A stretch of DNA of 64,000 bases from NCBI GenBank assembly GCA_944320865.1, contig CALUJC010000003.1, positions 1 through 64,000 of the forward strand. Direction: 5' to 3'. This stretch comes from an uncultured Bacteroides sp. Its GTDB lineage: Bacteria > Bacteroidota > Bacteroidia > Bacteroidales > Bacteroidaceae. The notes under the pieces were generated by a model. That model made no database searches. It was not told the DNA's origin and worked only from the letters and a program-made list of their open reading frames with translations. The position numbers and the translations under genes were made by a program. Shown here one piece after another: positions 17,713 through 25,836 of this stretch (positions within the stretch are counted from its first letter, which is position 1; the number at the start of each line of letters is the position of its first letter).

Positions 17713-18639
17713 TTATCCTACCGTTCCTCCATAGTCTATGTTGTCTGTTTCCCAGCCGGTAATGTCCACTTGCAGACCCTCTCCGTTTTTGTCCACCGTC
17801 AGAGTGAAGCTATGTTGTTTCCCGCTTTCAAAAGAGAACTCCTGCTCTATGGTATAAGGATTGCCGTTGATGGTGACGGTAATGTGCAAAGCAATGTCTT
17901 GCGGCACAACCCATGCGCGAAATGACTGCCCGTCAGAATCTCTCAGGAAACGGATGTCGCTGCTTCCTCCTGTCGGGGTGGCGGTACCCTGTGCCAGGTT
18001 GAGTATGGCTTTGTGGTGAGCATTGTTCAGTACGACTTGTATGTCGGCATCCGCCAAGTCTGTTGTTGTAAATCCCTTGCCTGCCGTGAGGTTCACCACT
18101 ATCCGGCTGAATAAGGGGGCAAGTGTAATGTGGACAGCAGATGCGGTAGGCTTTTGTTTTGCCGTCTTGCCCCATAGGGCGTTACTCGAATCGTAAGCAG
18201 ATGCCGTACTTTGGTTTGTTTTTATTTCAGCGGGGTAGGCAGTGATGTCTGCAACAGTAGAGGCATAAGGGAAATAAGCGTAGAAGTCTGCCGGGGTAGT
18301 GTCGTCTTCCCAATAGACTGATGATTGCGATGTCCATGTATTTCCGGAATAACTGAACGGCATGTTGTCCACATGGTTCCCGGCTGTTTGCAGGATGGGA
18401 GGGGTGCTTCCCGCATAGTTGGCCACATAGAGCCCGATGCGGTCGCCTGTCTCGAAGGCTGTGTCTGTGGCGCGTGAAGCAGGTGCCGAGATGCTACAAC
18501 TGAGCTTGATGGGCAGTAATCCAGGGGAAGGTGGTTCAGGCTCGTCAGGGTTGTTGTCGGACGAACAACTGCCTGCAAGCAGCATTGCCAGGCACATTGC
18601 CCACTGTGCCAACCTCATTCCCGGATTTAATTTCTCCAT
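17713..18639 (-). CDS. Fimbrillin family (Mfa-like) lipoprotein
   Basis: 308 residues with lipobox GSCSS (Cys near residue 25), a Pro/Glu linker, then the family signature RATDTAFETGDRIGLYVANY and the blocks VYWEDDTTPADFYAYFPY and LWGK. First gene of the fimbrillin operon that continues with the M64 fusion (35-bp gap) and the third fimbrillin at 13230-14105. Its promoter is at 18679-18709. The three N-terminal domains are clearly related but diverged. Confidence 0.85.
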   Translation of the reverse strand: MEKLNPGMRLAQWAMCLAMLLAGSCSSDNNPDEPEPPSPGLLPIKLSCSISAPASRATDTAFETGDRIGLYVANYAGSTPPILQTAGNHVDNMPFSYSGNTWTSQSSVYWEDDTTPADFYAYFPYASTVADITAYPAEIKTNQSTASAYDSSNALWGKTAKQKPTASAVHITLAPLFSRIVVNLTAGKGFTTTDLADADIQVVLNNAHHKAILNLAQGTATPTGGSSDIRFLRDSDGQSFRAWVVPQDIALHITVTINGNPYTIEQEFSFESGKQHSFTLTVDKNGEGLQVDITGWETDNIDYGGTVG

Positions 18640-18678
18640 AACTTATAGGTGTTATTGTAGGTACTTTGTTTGTGTTGG

Positions 18679-18709
18679 CAAAGATAGCACCTCCCCCAAC
18701 ACCAATCAA
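18679..18709 (-). promoter_or_regulatory. Promoter of the fimbrillin operon
   Basis: Minus strand: TTGA (18709-18706), 19 bases, TATCTTTG (18686-18679). Spacing is exact. No flanking inverted repeats of an invertible promoter were found. Confidence 0.7.
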
Positions 18710-18766
18710 GTTCATGTTGGTTCACACAAGTGTTAAAGTCCGGGGGACGGGAAGGGGGCGGTAGGC

Positions 18767-20116
18767 TCAGATGCGCTTTCCCTGCCAATGGCCATGCCTC
18801 AGGTAGAGGTAGCTGAACAGCAGGATGGCGGCGGAGTAGACGAACTCAGCTGTCCAGCACACGGCCACGTCCATGCGGCGGATGAGGATGACGTAGGTGA
18901 TGTAGGCAGTGTAGAGTGCCAGCGCCGACAGCTCCAAGGCGAGGGCACTGCGCGTGTTGCCCGTGCCGGAGACGGACTGGAAGTAGATGAACGCCGGGAC
19001 GGACAGCACGTAGGAGGCGCACAGCACCCACAGCGACTGGACCGAGGCTGCCCGCAGCCCCGCCATGTCGGTGTAGATGCTGAGCACCGCGTCGGGGAAG
19101 AGGCAGCACAGGGCGGCCAGGGGGGTGACAAACAGATAGGCCAGCCGGATGTGCTTGCCGATGAGCCGGGGCACCTCGGCCGTGTGGCCCGCCCCGATAA
19201 GGTTGCTCACCAGCGACCCGCAGGTCGAGGCAAAGGCACTCACCATCATGAACAGCAGTCCCGATACGCTGCGCACAATGTTGGTGATGGCCAGCGGCTC
19301 CTGCCCCAGGTGCTCTATATAGAGGAAGAACAGAAACCAGGTGGACAGCGACACGCAGTTCTGTATCATCGTCCACAGCGACACGCCCAGCATCCGCCTG
19401 AGGGTGGAAAAGTGGAAGCGCGGCAGTCTGTCCAGTCCATACTTCCGCAAGTCGATGTGCCGCCGGGTGTACACGATGAAGAACACCAGCGACACCGCTT
19501 CGGCCAGCGACGACCCTATGGCCGCGCCCGCAATGCCCAGGGCCGGAAAGCCCAGGTTGCCGAAGATGAGGATGTAGTTGAACACCACGTTGCTCAGCAC
19601 CATCACGATGGAGTTCAGCGTCAGCGTCTTGGTCTGCGTGGTGCTGAGGAAGAAGGCGCGGAACATCACCGCGTTGAACGAGAACAACGCGCCGAATACC
19701 CGCCAATGCAGGTAGCTTGTAGCCGCTTCGTATATCTCCGGCGACGAGATGATGCGCTTCAGTATGATGGGCGAGAAGAAGAACGACAGCACAAACATCA
19801 CCACCGCCATGGTGCACTGGAAGTAGATGCCGTGGTAGAACAGGCGGCCTATCTCCCTGTACTCGCCTTCGCCGTTGCGCCTGGCCATGAGTATCTGCGC
19901 CCCGATGCTGAAGCCGAAAGCCACCATGAAGATGACGATGTAGAACACGCCCGCGATGGCCGACGCCCCAAGCTCCACCTCGCCCACGCGGCCCAGGAAG
20001 GCTGTGTCCGTCATGCCAATCATCTGCTCCATCAAGAGGCTGATAAGGATAGGGTAGGCTATGTGCCATATCTGGCGGTTGGTGTAAGTAGTAGGTATGT
20101 TTGCCGTATTGTTCAT
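18767..20116 (-). CDS. MATE family efflux transporter
   Basis: Inner-membrane cation/drug antiporter of about 449 residues with 12 hydrophobic helices in two MatE halves. The start at 20116 (MNNTANIP) is chosen over 20128 or 20143 because family members begin shortly before the YTNRQIWHIAYPILISL block. The conserved region MIGMTDTAFLGRVGEVELGA is intact. It follows yidC in the same direction after a gap that contains a 22-bp array. Substrate unknown. Confidence 0.9.
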   Translation of the reverse strand: MNNTANIPTTYTNRQIWHIAYPILISLLMEQMIGMTDTAFLGRVGEVELGASAIAGVFYIVIFMVAFGFSIGAQILMARRNGEGEYREIGRLFYHGIYFQCTMAVVMFVLSFFFSPIILKRIISSPEIYEAATSYLHWRVFGALFSFNAVMFRAFFLSTTQTKTLTLNSIVMVLSNVVFNYILIFGNLGFPALGIAGAAIGSSLAEAVSLVFFIVYTRRHIDLRKYGLDRLPRFHFSTLRRMLGVSLWTMIQNCVSLSTWFLFFLYIEHLGQEPLAITNIVRSVSGLLFMMVSAFASTCGSLVSNLIGAGHTAEVPRLIGKHIRLAYLFVTPLAALCCLFPDAVLSIYTDMAGLRAASVQSLWVLCASYVLSVPAFIYFQSVSGTGNTRSALALELSALALYTAYITYVILIRRMDVAVCWTAEFVYSAAILLFSYLYLRHGHWQGKRI

Positions 20117-20143
20117 AAAAGTTGACATCTGAATAAAAAACAA

Positions 20144-20253
20144 TTAAGAGTATAAGCCACCCGACCTAACTTATACTTTTAGCCTGGCTAACTTATACTC
20201 TTAGGTAGGCTAACTTATACTCTTAGCCAAGTTAACTTATACTCTTTACTTCA
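20144..20253. repeat. 22-bp tandem array, five units, first one inverted
   Basis: Units at 20166-20187, 20188-20209, 20210-20231 and 20232-20253 share TAACTTATACTCTTAG with a CTAA...TTAG dyad. The unit at 20144-20165 carries the reverse complement TTAAGAGTATAAG, so the array can fold as a hairpin. It lies between yidC and the MATE gene, about 67 bases past the yidC stop. Confidence 0.85.
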
Positions 20254-20320
20254 GTCAGCAGTATGACCTGATTATCAGTCTATTGCTCAAACTGTGGTTT
20301 AAGGGAAAAGTTCTTTACAC

Positions 20321-22183
20321 TTACTTGCGCTTCTGCTGCATCTGCTCCCGTTGCCGTTGCATTTCTTCGGCCTGCTTCTGCATGGCCTCCAGGCGGGCGG
20401 CAAAGCCGGTCTTGCGTATCTGCTTCGGGTCTTTCTTATTGGCCTCCAGTTGGGCAAGGAGCTTGGCCTCGTCGGTGGTGCGGCGCAGGATGATGGTGGT
20501 GATGATGCTGACGAGCGTGGACACGAAGTAGTAGTAGTTCAGTCCGGCAGGATATTCGTTCAAGATGAAGAGGAACATCAGCGGCATGAGGTACGACATC
20601 CACTTCATGGCTGCCATCTGCGGGTTGGCACCCGTGTCCTGCTGCTGCATCATGAACTTCACGTTCAGCAGGTTGGTTACCGTCATCAGCACGCAGAACA
20701 GGCTGAGGTGGCTTCCTATCAAGGGTATGTGGAAGGGGAAGTGGATGAAGGCATCGTAAGTGGACAGGTCGTCGGCCCACAGGAAGCTCTCCTGGCGCAG
20801 CTCGATGGCGCTGGGCACAAACATGAACAGGGCCATGATGATAGGCATCTGCAGCAGCATGGGCAGGCATCCGCCCATGGGGCTGACGCCGTACTGGCTG
20901 TAGAGGGCCATGATTTCCTGCTGCTTCTTCATGGCGTCTTCCTGCTTGGGGTATTTCTTATTGATTTCGTCTATTTTCGGCTTCAGCACCCTCATGCGGG
21001 CGGAGGACATGTAGGTCTTCCACGTAGTGGGGTAGATGACGGCCTTCACAATGAGCGTCATGAGCAGCAGCACCATGCCCATGCTCAGGCCCCAGCCTTG
21101 CAGCCAGTCGAAGATGTTGATGGTGAACCACTTGTTCACCCAGCGCAGGATGGGCCAGCCCAGGTAGACCAGCTTCTCCAGCTCCCAGTCCTCGGTGCGC
21201 CCCTTGTCGAGGGCGGTGAGTGTCTTGTAGTGGTTGGGGCCCAGGTAGAAGTAGAGCTGCGTGGCCGTCTGCCCCGTGGGGTCGAACTGCGCGCTCATCT
21301 CGGCGGTATAGTCTTTGATGTATCCGCTGCCCCTCTCCTCCAGCTTCGAGGTGAGCTTGGTGTTCTCGAAGCTGTCCTCGGCCAGCAGTACGGTGGAGAA
21401 GAACTGGTCTTTGAAGGCAATCCAGTCCAGGGGCTCGGCCACTTCCTCCTCGTCGTCGCTGCTGTTGGAGAGGTAGTCGGTGCCTTCGCCCGTCACCTTG
21501 TAGGTCAGCTCGGCCAGGCGGTTCTCGAAGGTGTAGCCCTGCTCCAGCTGGCGGATGCGCTGTGCCCACTCTATGTCCACATGCTTGTTGGTGGATGCCA
21601 GCTTGCCGTCCATGCCCACTGCCCGGATGGTGAAGTCCACCAGGTAGCTGTCGTGGTGCAGGGCATAAGTGAAGTCTATGTAGCTCTCCTCATTGGCGGC
21701 CAGGCGCATGGTGACGGTGCTGTCCGTCTGGTTCACAGGGGTGAAGTAGTAGTCTTGTGTCTGGATGGTCTCCCGTGTGTTGTAGAACAGGAAGTTCATC
21801 GAGGCATCCGCCCCGCTGAACAGACGGACGGGCGTCTGCCTGTCTTGCTCCATGTATTCCTTCAGTTGGGCGAACGACACGCGTCCTCCCTTGCTGGCTA
21901 TGTTCAGGGTCATGAGGTTGTTCTCCAGCGTTACCTGCTCGTCGGTGCCCTTCAGTGCGGCATAGAACAGGGCAGTGGAGTCGTTCAAGGCGTTGGCGCG
22001 CTCGTTGGCCAAGGCAGCCTCGGCTTTGGCTTTCAGGTCGGCTTCACGTTGTTGCACTTGGGCTATGGAGTCGTAGTAACGCTGTTGTGCCTCCAATTGC
22101 TCCTGGCTGGGACGGCTCAGAATGCTGAACCCCACCAGCAGGATGCCGATAAGGACAAGTCCGGTAATGGTATTTTTATCCAT
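20321..22183 (-). CDS. yidC: Membrane protein insertase YidC
   Basis: Inserts membrane proteins with or without Sec; 620 residues. An N-terminal helix (about 6-22) anchors a large periplasmic beta domain (about 40-350). The conserved insertase domain with five helices covers about 360-580, including [19 protein letters not shown] and the [11 protein letters not shown] block. The C-terminus is a basic, Gln/Lys/Arg-rich tail (about 585-620) that would contact the ribosome. It lies 56 bp behind pyrG in the same direction and may share its transcript. Confidence 0.97.
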   Translation of the reverse strand: MDKNTITGLVLIGILLVGFSILSRPSQEQLEAQQRYYDSIAQVQQREADLKAKAEAALANERANALNDSTALFYAALKGTDEQVTLENNLMTLNIASKGGRVSFAQLKEYMEQDRQTPVRLFSGADASMNFLFYNTRETIQTQDYYFTPVNQTDSTVTMRLAANEESYIDFTYALHHDSYLVDFTIRAVGMDGKLASTNKHVDIEWAQRIRQLEQGYTFENRLAELTYKVTGEGTDYLSNSSDDEEEVAEPLDWIAFKDQFFSTVLLAEDSFENTKLTSKLEERGSGYIKDYTAEMSAQFDPTGQTATQLYFYLGPNHYKTLTALDKGRTEDWELEKLVYLGWPILRWVNKWFTINIFDWLQGWGLSMGMVLLLMTLIVKAVIYPTTWKTYMSSARMRVLKPKIDEINKKYPKQEDAMKKQQEIMALYSQYGVSPMGGCLPMLLQMPIIMALFMFVPSAIELRQESFLWADDLSTYDAFIHFPFHIPLIGSHLSLFCVLMTVTNLLNVKFMMQQQDTGANPQMAAMKWMSYLMPLMFLFILNEYPAGLNYYYFVSTLVSIITTIILRRTTDEAKLLAQLEANKKDPKQIRKTGFAARLEAMQKQAEEMQRQREQMQQKRK

Positions 22184-22239
22184 TGGTGTCTGATTGTTTA
22201 CGTATATTTATTGTATGAATGGTTTAACATGAAGAATCC

Positions 22240-23859
22240 TTATTGCTGCTTGCCTTCGTTCTCAATGGCTGCCTTTACAAACGAAAGGAACAACGGGTGC
22301 GGATGGAGCACGGTGCTGCTGTATTCCGGATGGAACTGCGTGCCGACATACCACTTCAGCGTGGGTATCTCTACTATCTCCACCAGGTCGGACTCTGGAT
22401 TGATGCCCGTGCACTTCATGCCGGCTGCCTCAAACTCGGCCTTGTACTGGTTGTTGAATTCGTAGCGGTGGCGATGGCGCTCCTGTATGTGCTCCGTGCC
22501 ATAGGCTTCGTAGGCCTTGCTGCCTTTCTTCAGCACGCATTCGTAAGCGCCCAGACGCATGGTGCCGCCCATGTTGGTGATGGACTTCTGCTCCTCCATG
22601 ATGTCGATGACGTTGTGCGGGGTCTTCTCGTCCATCTCGCGGCTGTTGGCATCGGCATAGCCCAGCACGTCTCTGGCAAACTCAATGGCCATGCACTGCA
22701 TGCCCAGGCAGATGCCGAAGGTGGGAATGTCATGTGTGCGGGCATACTTAATGGCAACGAACTTGCCGTTGATGCCCCGCTCGCCAAAGCCCGGGCCGAT
22801 GAGCACGCCTGCCATGCCCTTCAGCATCTCGGCCACGTTGTCGTCGGTCAGTTTTTCGCTGTTCACGAAGTCCACCGACACTTTGCGGTCGTTGTAGGTG
22901 CCGGCTTGCGACAGGGCTTCACGGATGGATTTGTAAGCATCCTGCAGGTCATACTTGCCCACCAGTGCGATGTGTATGGGGGGCGTATTTTCTGCTTTGT
23001 GGCGACGCTCCAAGAAACTGCGCCATGGTCCCAGGCCCGGGGTGTCGCCCACGGGAAGCCCCATTTTCTTCAGGATGGTGGCATCCAGCTTCTGCTCCTG
23101 CATCAGGATGGGTACCTCGTAGATGGTGGGCGCGTCGATGCTCTGCACCACGGCCTCCTCGTCCACGTTGCAGAATTGAGCTACCTTCTTGCGCAGGTTG
23201 GTGCTCAGTTCATGCTCCGTGCGCAGCACCAGTATGTCCGGCTGAATACCTGCGCTTTGCAACTCCTTCACCGAGTGTTGCGTAGGCTTGGTTTTCAGTT
23301 CGCCGGCAGCAGCCAGGTAGGGCACGTAGGTGAGGTGCACGCATAAGGCGTCGCGCCCCAGTTCCCACTTCAGCTGGCGGATGCTTTCCAGATAGGGAAG
23401 GGATTCAATATCGCCCACCGTACCACCTATTTCTGTAATTACGAAATCAAATTTATACTTGTTGCCCAGCAGCTTCACGTTTCGCTTAATCTCGTCGGTG
23501 ATGTGCGGAATGACTTGAATGGTTTTCCCCAAATAGTCGCCATGGCGCTCTTTGTCGATGACGCTCTTGTAGATGCGGCCCGTGGTGATGTTGTTGGCCT
23601 TGGTAGTCTGTATGCCCAGAAAACGCTCGTAGTGTCCCAGGTCGAGGTCGGCTTCATGTCCGTCCACGGTGACATAGCATTCGCCATGTTCATAGGGGTT
23701 CAGCGTGCCCGGGTCGATGTTGATGTAAGGGTCAAACTTTTGGATGGTTACTTTATAGCCCCTGGCTTGCAGCAGCTTACCGATGGAAGACGAAATGATG
23801 CCCTTGCCCAGCGAAGAGGCAACGCCACCGGTTACGAAAATGTACTTTGTTTCTCCCAC
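22240..23859 (-). CDS. pyrG: CTP synthase
   Basis: Glutamine-dependent conversion of UTP to CTP; 539 residues, normal length. The synthetase domain starts KYIFVTGGVASSLGKGI (ATP loop) and contains QKFDPYINIDPGTLNPYEHGE and EIGGTVGDIES. The class I glutamine amidotransferase domain has the nucleophile Cys in FGICLGMQCM and the His/Glu pair in GTQFHPEYSS. A promoter lies at 23944-23974. Gene order pyrG-yidC-MATE reads as one direction. Confidence 0.98.
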   Translation of the reverse strand: MGETKYIFVTGGVASSLGKGIISSSIGKLLQARGYKVTIQKFDPYINIDPGTLNPYEHGECYVTVDGHEADLDLGHYERFLGIQTTKANNITTGRIYKSVIDKERHGDYLGKTIQVIPHITDEIKRNVKLLGNKYKFDFVITEIGGTVGDIESLPYLESIRQLKWELGRDALCVHLTYVPYLAAAGELKTKPTQHSVKELQSAGIQPDILVLRTEHELSTNLRKKVAQFCNVDEEAVVQSIDAPTIYEVPILMQEQKLDATILKKMGLPVGDTPGLGPWRSFLERRHKAENTPPIHIALVGKYDLQDAYKSIREALSQAGTYNDRKVSVDFVNSEKLTDDNVAEMLKGMAGVLIGPGFGERGINGKFVAIKYARTHDIPTFGICLGMQCMAIEFARDVLGYADANSREMDEKTPHNVIDIMEEQKSITNMGGTMRLGAYECVLKKGSKAYEAYGTEHIQERHRHRYEFNNQYKAEFEAAGMKCTGINPESDLVEIVEIPTLKWYVGTQFHPEYSSTVLHPHPLFLSFVKAAIENEGKQQ

Positions 23860-23943
23860 AATACTTTGTTTTTTATATTTGATTTATTCTCTTTATTTTA
23901 CAACTCGACAGGAAACGCCCATTGCTTCCCGCCTTAAAAAGCG

Positions 23944-23974
23944 CAAAAATACAAAAAAAGAGGGAGAACGGAAA
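23944..23974 (-). promoter_or_regulatory. pyrG: Promoter of pyrG
   Basis: Minus strand: TTTC (23974-23971), 19 bases, TATTTTTG (23951-23944). Confidence 0.65.
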
Positions 23975-24010
23975 TATTTCGTGCCGACGTTTTCACTAAA
24001 ATTTAGGATT

Positions 24011-24119
24011 CCCGTCGTTCCCCAGTCGTATTTGCTTCGCTTCTCCTTCGGTCCTCCTTCGTTCTTGCTTCGCTTCTATAGGAGCGAGCATGGAGCGAAG
24101 GGGAATCGAAGCAAGGCTC
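24011..24119. repeat. TATAG-centred 11-bp-period element, copy 2
   Basis: Six units on the left (24011 to 24076, the last four of form TnCTTCGnTnn), TATAGGAGCG (24077-24086), then AGCATGGAGCG, AAGGGGAATCG and AAGCAAGGCTC (24087-24119). The 11-bp register continues without a break into the array at 24120. It lies in the 390-bp gap between divergent pyrG and mutY. Confidence 0.8.
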
Positions 24120-24185
24120 TTGCAAAGGCGTTGTCTCGCCGAGAGAAAGACAACGCCTTGTCGAGAGAAAGGCATCAGCCGGGCA
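24120..24185. repeat. 22-bp tandem array, three units, continuing the TATAG element
   Basis: Units 24120-24141, 24142-24163, 24164-24185. AAGGCGTTGTC (24125-24135) and GACAACGCCTT (24149-24159) are a perfect 11-bp inverted repeat. The core GCAAAGGCGTTG resembles the array after dnaB at 4658. Confidence 0.75.
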
Positions 24186-24186
24186 A

Positions 24187-24203
24187 TTGGCATAACTTTT
24201 GCT
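24187..24203 (+). promoter_or_regulatory. mutY: Sigma-54-like element upstream of mutY
   Basis: TTGGCATAACTTTTGCT has GG-N10-GC spacing and matches TTGGCA...TTGC; mismatches fall at the C and G after TTGGCA. It would start transcription near 24214, 36 bases before the ATG. No palindromic enhancer site is evident, so this could be chance. Confidence 0.35.
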
Positions 24204-24249
24204 GCTTTTTCCGGCAAAGCAATGTTGCTTGTAAACCAAATGACGTGAC

Positions 24250-25296
24250 ATGAACCACATCTTTACCCAAACCTTGCAGGAATGGTATGCCGTGAACAAG
24301 CGCGACTTGCCATGGCGGCATACACAGGACCCTTACTTGATATGGATATCGGAAATCATCCTGCAGCAGACCAGGGTGGCACAAGGCTACGACTACTTTG
24401 TGCGCTTCGTGCGCCGTTTTCCCGACGTGAAGGCCTTGGCTTCGGCCTCGGAAGAAGAGGTGCTGAAGTATTGGCAGGGATTAGGTTATTATTCGCGGGC
24501 ACGCAACCTCCATGCGGCGGCGCGGAGCATGAAGGGCGGCAAGTTTCCCGGCACATACGAGGAAGTGCGGGCACTGAAGGGGGTGGGAGACTACACGGCG
24601 GCGGCCATCTGCTCGTTGGCCTACGGCATGCCCTATGCGGTGGTGGACGGCAATGTGTATCGCGTGCTGGCACGCTATTTTGGTATCGACGCGCCCATCG
24701 ATTCGGGCAAGGGGAAAAAACTCTTTGCTGGGCTGGCGGACGAGATGCTGGATAAAAAACGGCCGGCCGAATACAACCAGGCCATTATGGACTTTGGCGC
24801 CCTGCAGTGTGTGCCGCGCGACCCGGCGTGCAATGTATGCCCTTTGGCAGAAAGCTGTGCGGCCCGGGCCGAGGGCAAGGTGGCCCAACTCCCCGTGAAG
24901 CAGCATAAGACGCAGACGGCCAACCGCTACTTCAATTACCTATATGTGCGCATGGGCGAAGACATCTTGTTGCACAAACGGACGGGAGATGACATTTGGA
25001 AGAACCTGTATGAGCTGCCTTTGATAGAGGTTGACCATGATATGCAGGAAACTGAGTTGCTGGCTTCCGGTGCATTTCGTGCTCTCTTTGCCGAAGGCGA
25101 AACCCCACTTGTCCGGGTAATGCAACGAGGAGTAAAGCATGTGCTGTCCCACCGGGTGATTTATGCCAACTTCTACGGGGTGGAGTTGCCTCAGAATTCA
25201 CGTTCTTTTTCTGGTTATACCCGCATCAAGATTGCCGATTTGGAAAATTATGCCTTGCCACGGCTGGTACATGCATTTTTAGAAAATCAGTTATAA
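24250..25296 (+). CDS. mutY: A/G-specific adenine glycosylase
   Basis: Removes adenine opposite 8-oxoguanine; 348 residues. The glycosylase core has the catalytic Glu35 in SEIILQQTRV, a helix-hairpin-helix (LKGVGDYTAAAI) and the catalytic Asp in VVDGNVYRVLARY. The 4Fe-4S cluster loop is complete: C-x6-C-x2-C-x5-C in CVPRDPACNVCPLAESC. A C-terminal Nudix-like domain (about 225-345) would recognise oxoG. It heads the cluster mutY-ssb-gldE-PPTase, an order I have seen repeatedly in Bacteroidetes. Confidence 0.97.
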   Translation: MNHIFTQTLQEWYAVNKRDLPWRHTQDPYLIWISEIILQQTRVAQGYDYFVRFVRRFPDVKALASASEEEVLKYWQGLGYYSRARNLHAAARSMKGGKFPGTYEEVRALKGVGDYTAAAICSLAYGMPYAVVDGNVYRVLARYFGIDAPIDSGKGKKLFAGLADEMLDKKRPAEYNQAIMDFGALQCVPRDPACNVCPLAESCAARAEGKVAQLPVKQHKTQTANRYFNYLYVRMGEDILLHKRTGDDIWKNLYELPLIEVDHDMQETELLASGAFRALFAEGETPLVRVMQRGVKHVLSHRVIYANFYGVELPQNSRSFSGYTRIKIADLENYALPRLVHAFLENQL

Positions 25297-25310
25297 AAGA
25301 TGCCCATGCT

Positions 25311-25342
25311 CTTGCTTCGTGTGGATATTCTTGTTAATTTTG
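25311..25342 (+). promoter_or_regulatory. ssb: Promoter of ssb
   Basis: CTTG (25311-25314), 20 bases, TAATTTTG (25335-25342); the ATG follows 25 bases later. Confidence 0.6.
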
Positions 25343-25367
25343 GCAGCAAATTTTAAAAACGGAAGTT

Positions 25368-25808
25368 ATGTCAGTAAATAAAGTGATATTGATAGGAAAT
25401 GCAGGACAGGACCCTAAAGTGACTTATTATGACGGTGGAAGCTGCGTGGCACAATTGCGCTTCGCCACCACGGAGAAAGGGTATACGCTGCAAAACGGTA
25501 CCCAGATACCCGACCGCACAGAGTGGCATAACTTGATTTTCCGTAACCGCTTGGGTGAAATCGTGGAGAAATATGTGCACAAAGGCGATAAGCTTTATGT
25601 GGAAGGTAAAATACGTACCCGTTCGTATGACGACCAGGCTGGCATCAAGCGCTATGTCACCGAAATTTTTGTGGACAATATGGATATGTTGTCTCCTAAG
25701 CCGATGGCCGGAGGGGGCAATGCCTTGAATCCTTCACCGGCAGCCCAGCCCGTTGCACCGGCACAACCTCAGCCGGCCGCAAGCCAGGCGGACGACTTGC
25801 CCTTCTAA
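25368..25808 (+). CDS. ssb: Single-stranded DNA-binding protein
   Basis: 146 residues: an OB fold (about 1-112, starting SVNKVILIGNAGQDPKV), then a Gly/Pro/Ala/Gln linker and the acidic C-terminal tip ADDLPF that binds partner proteins. The family start is clear. It sits 71 bp behind mutY with its own promoter. Confidence 0.97.
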   Translation: MSVNKVILIGNAGQDPKVTYYDGGSCVAQLRFATTEKGYTLQNGTQIPDRTEWHNLIFRNRLGEIVEKYVHKGDKLYVEGKIRTRSYDDQAGIKRYVTEIFVDNMDMLSPKPMAGGGNALNPSPAAQPVAPAQPQPAASQADDLPF

Positions 25809-25836
25809 AACCTATGTCGAACTAAAATAAATATCT

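Noticed and set aside
18640..18766. Invertible promoter of a fimbrial locus
   Set aside because: No pair of inverted repeats flanks the TATCTTTG promoter and no recombinase gene is near.
20351..22465. 704-codon plus-strand frame opposite yidC
   Set aside because: Shadow of yidC: Gly/Val/His-rich translation without motifs, crossing the yidC-pyrG gap.
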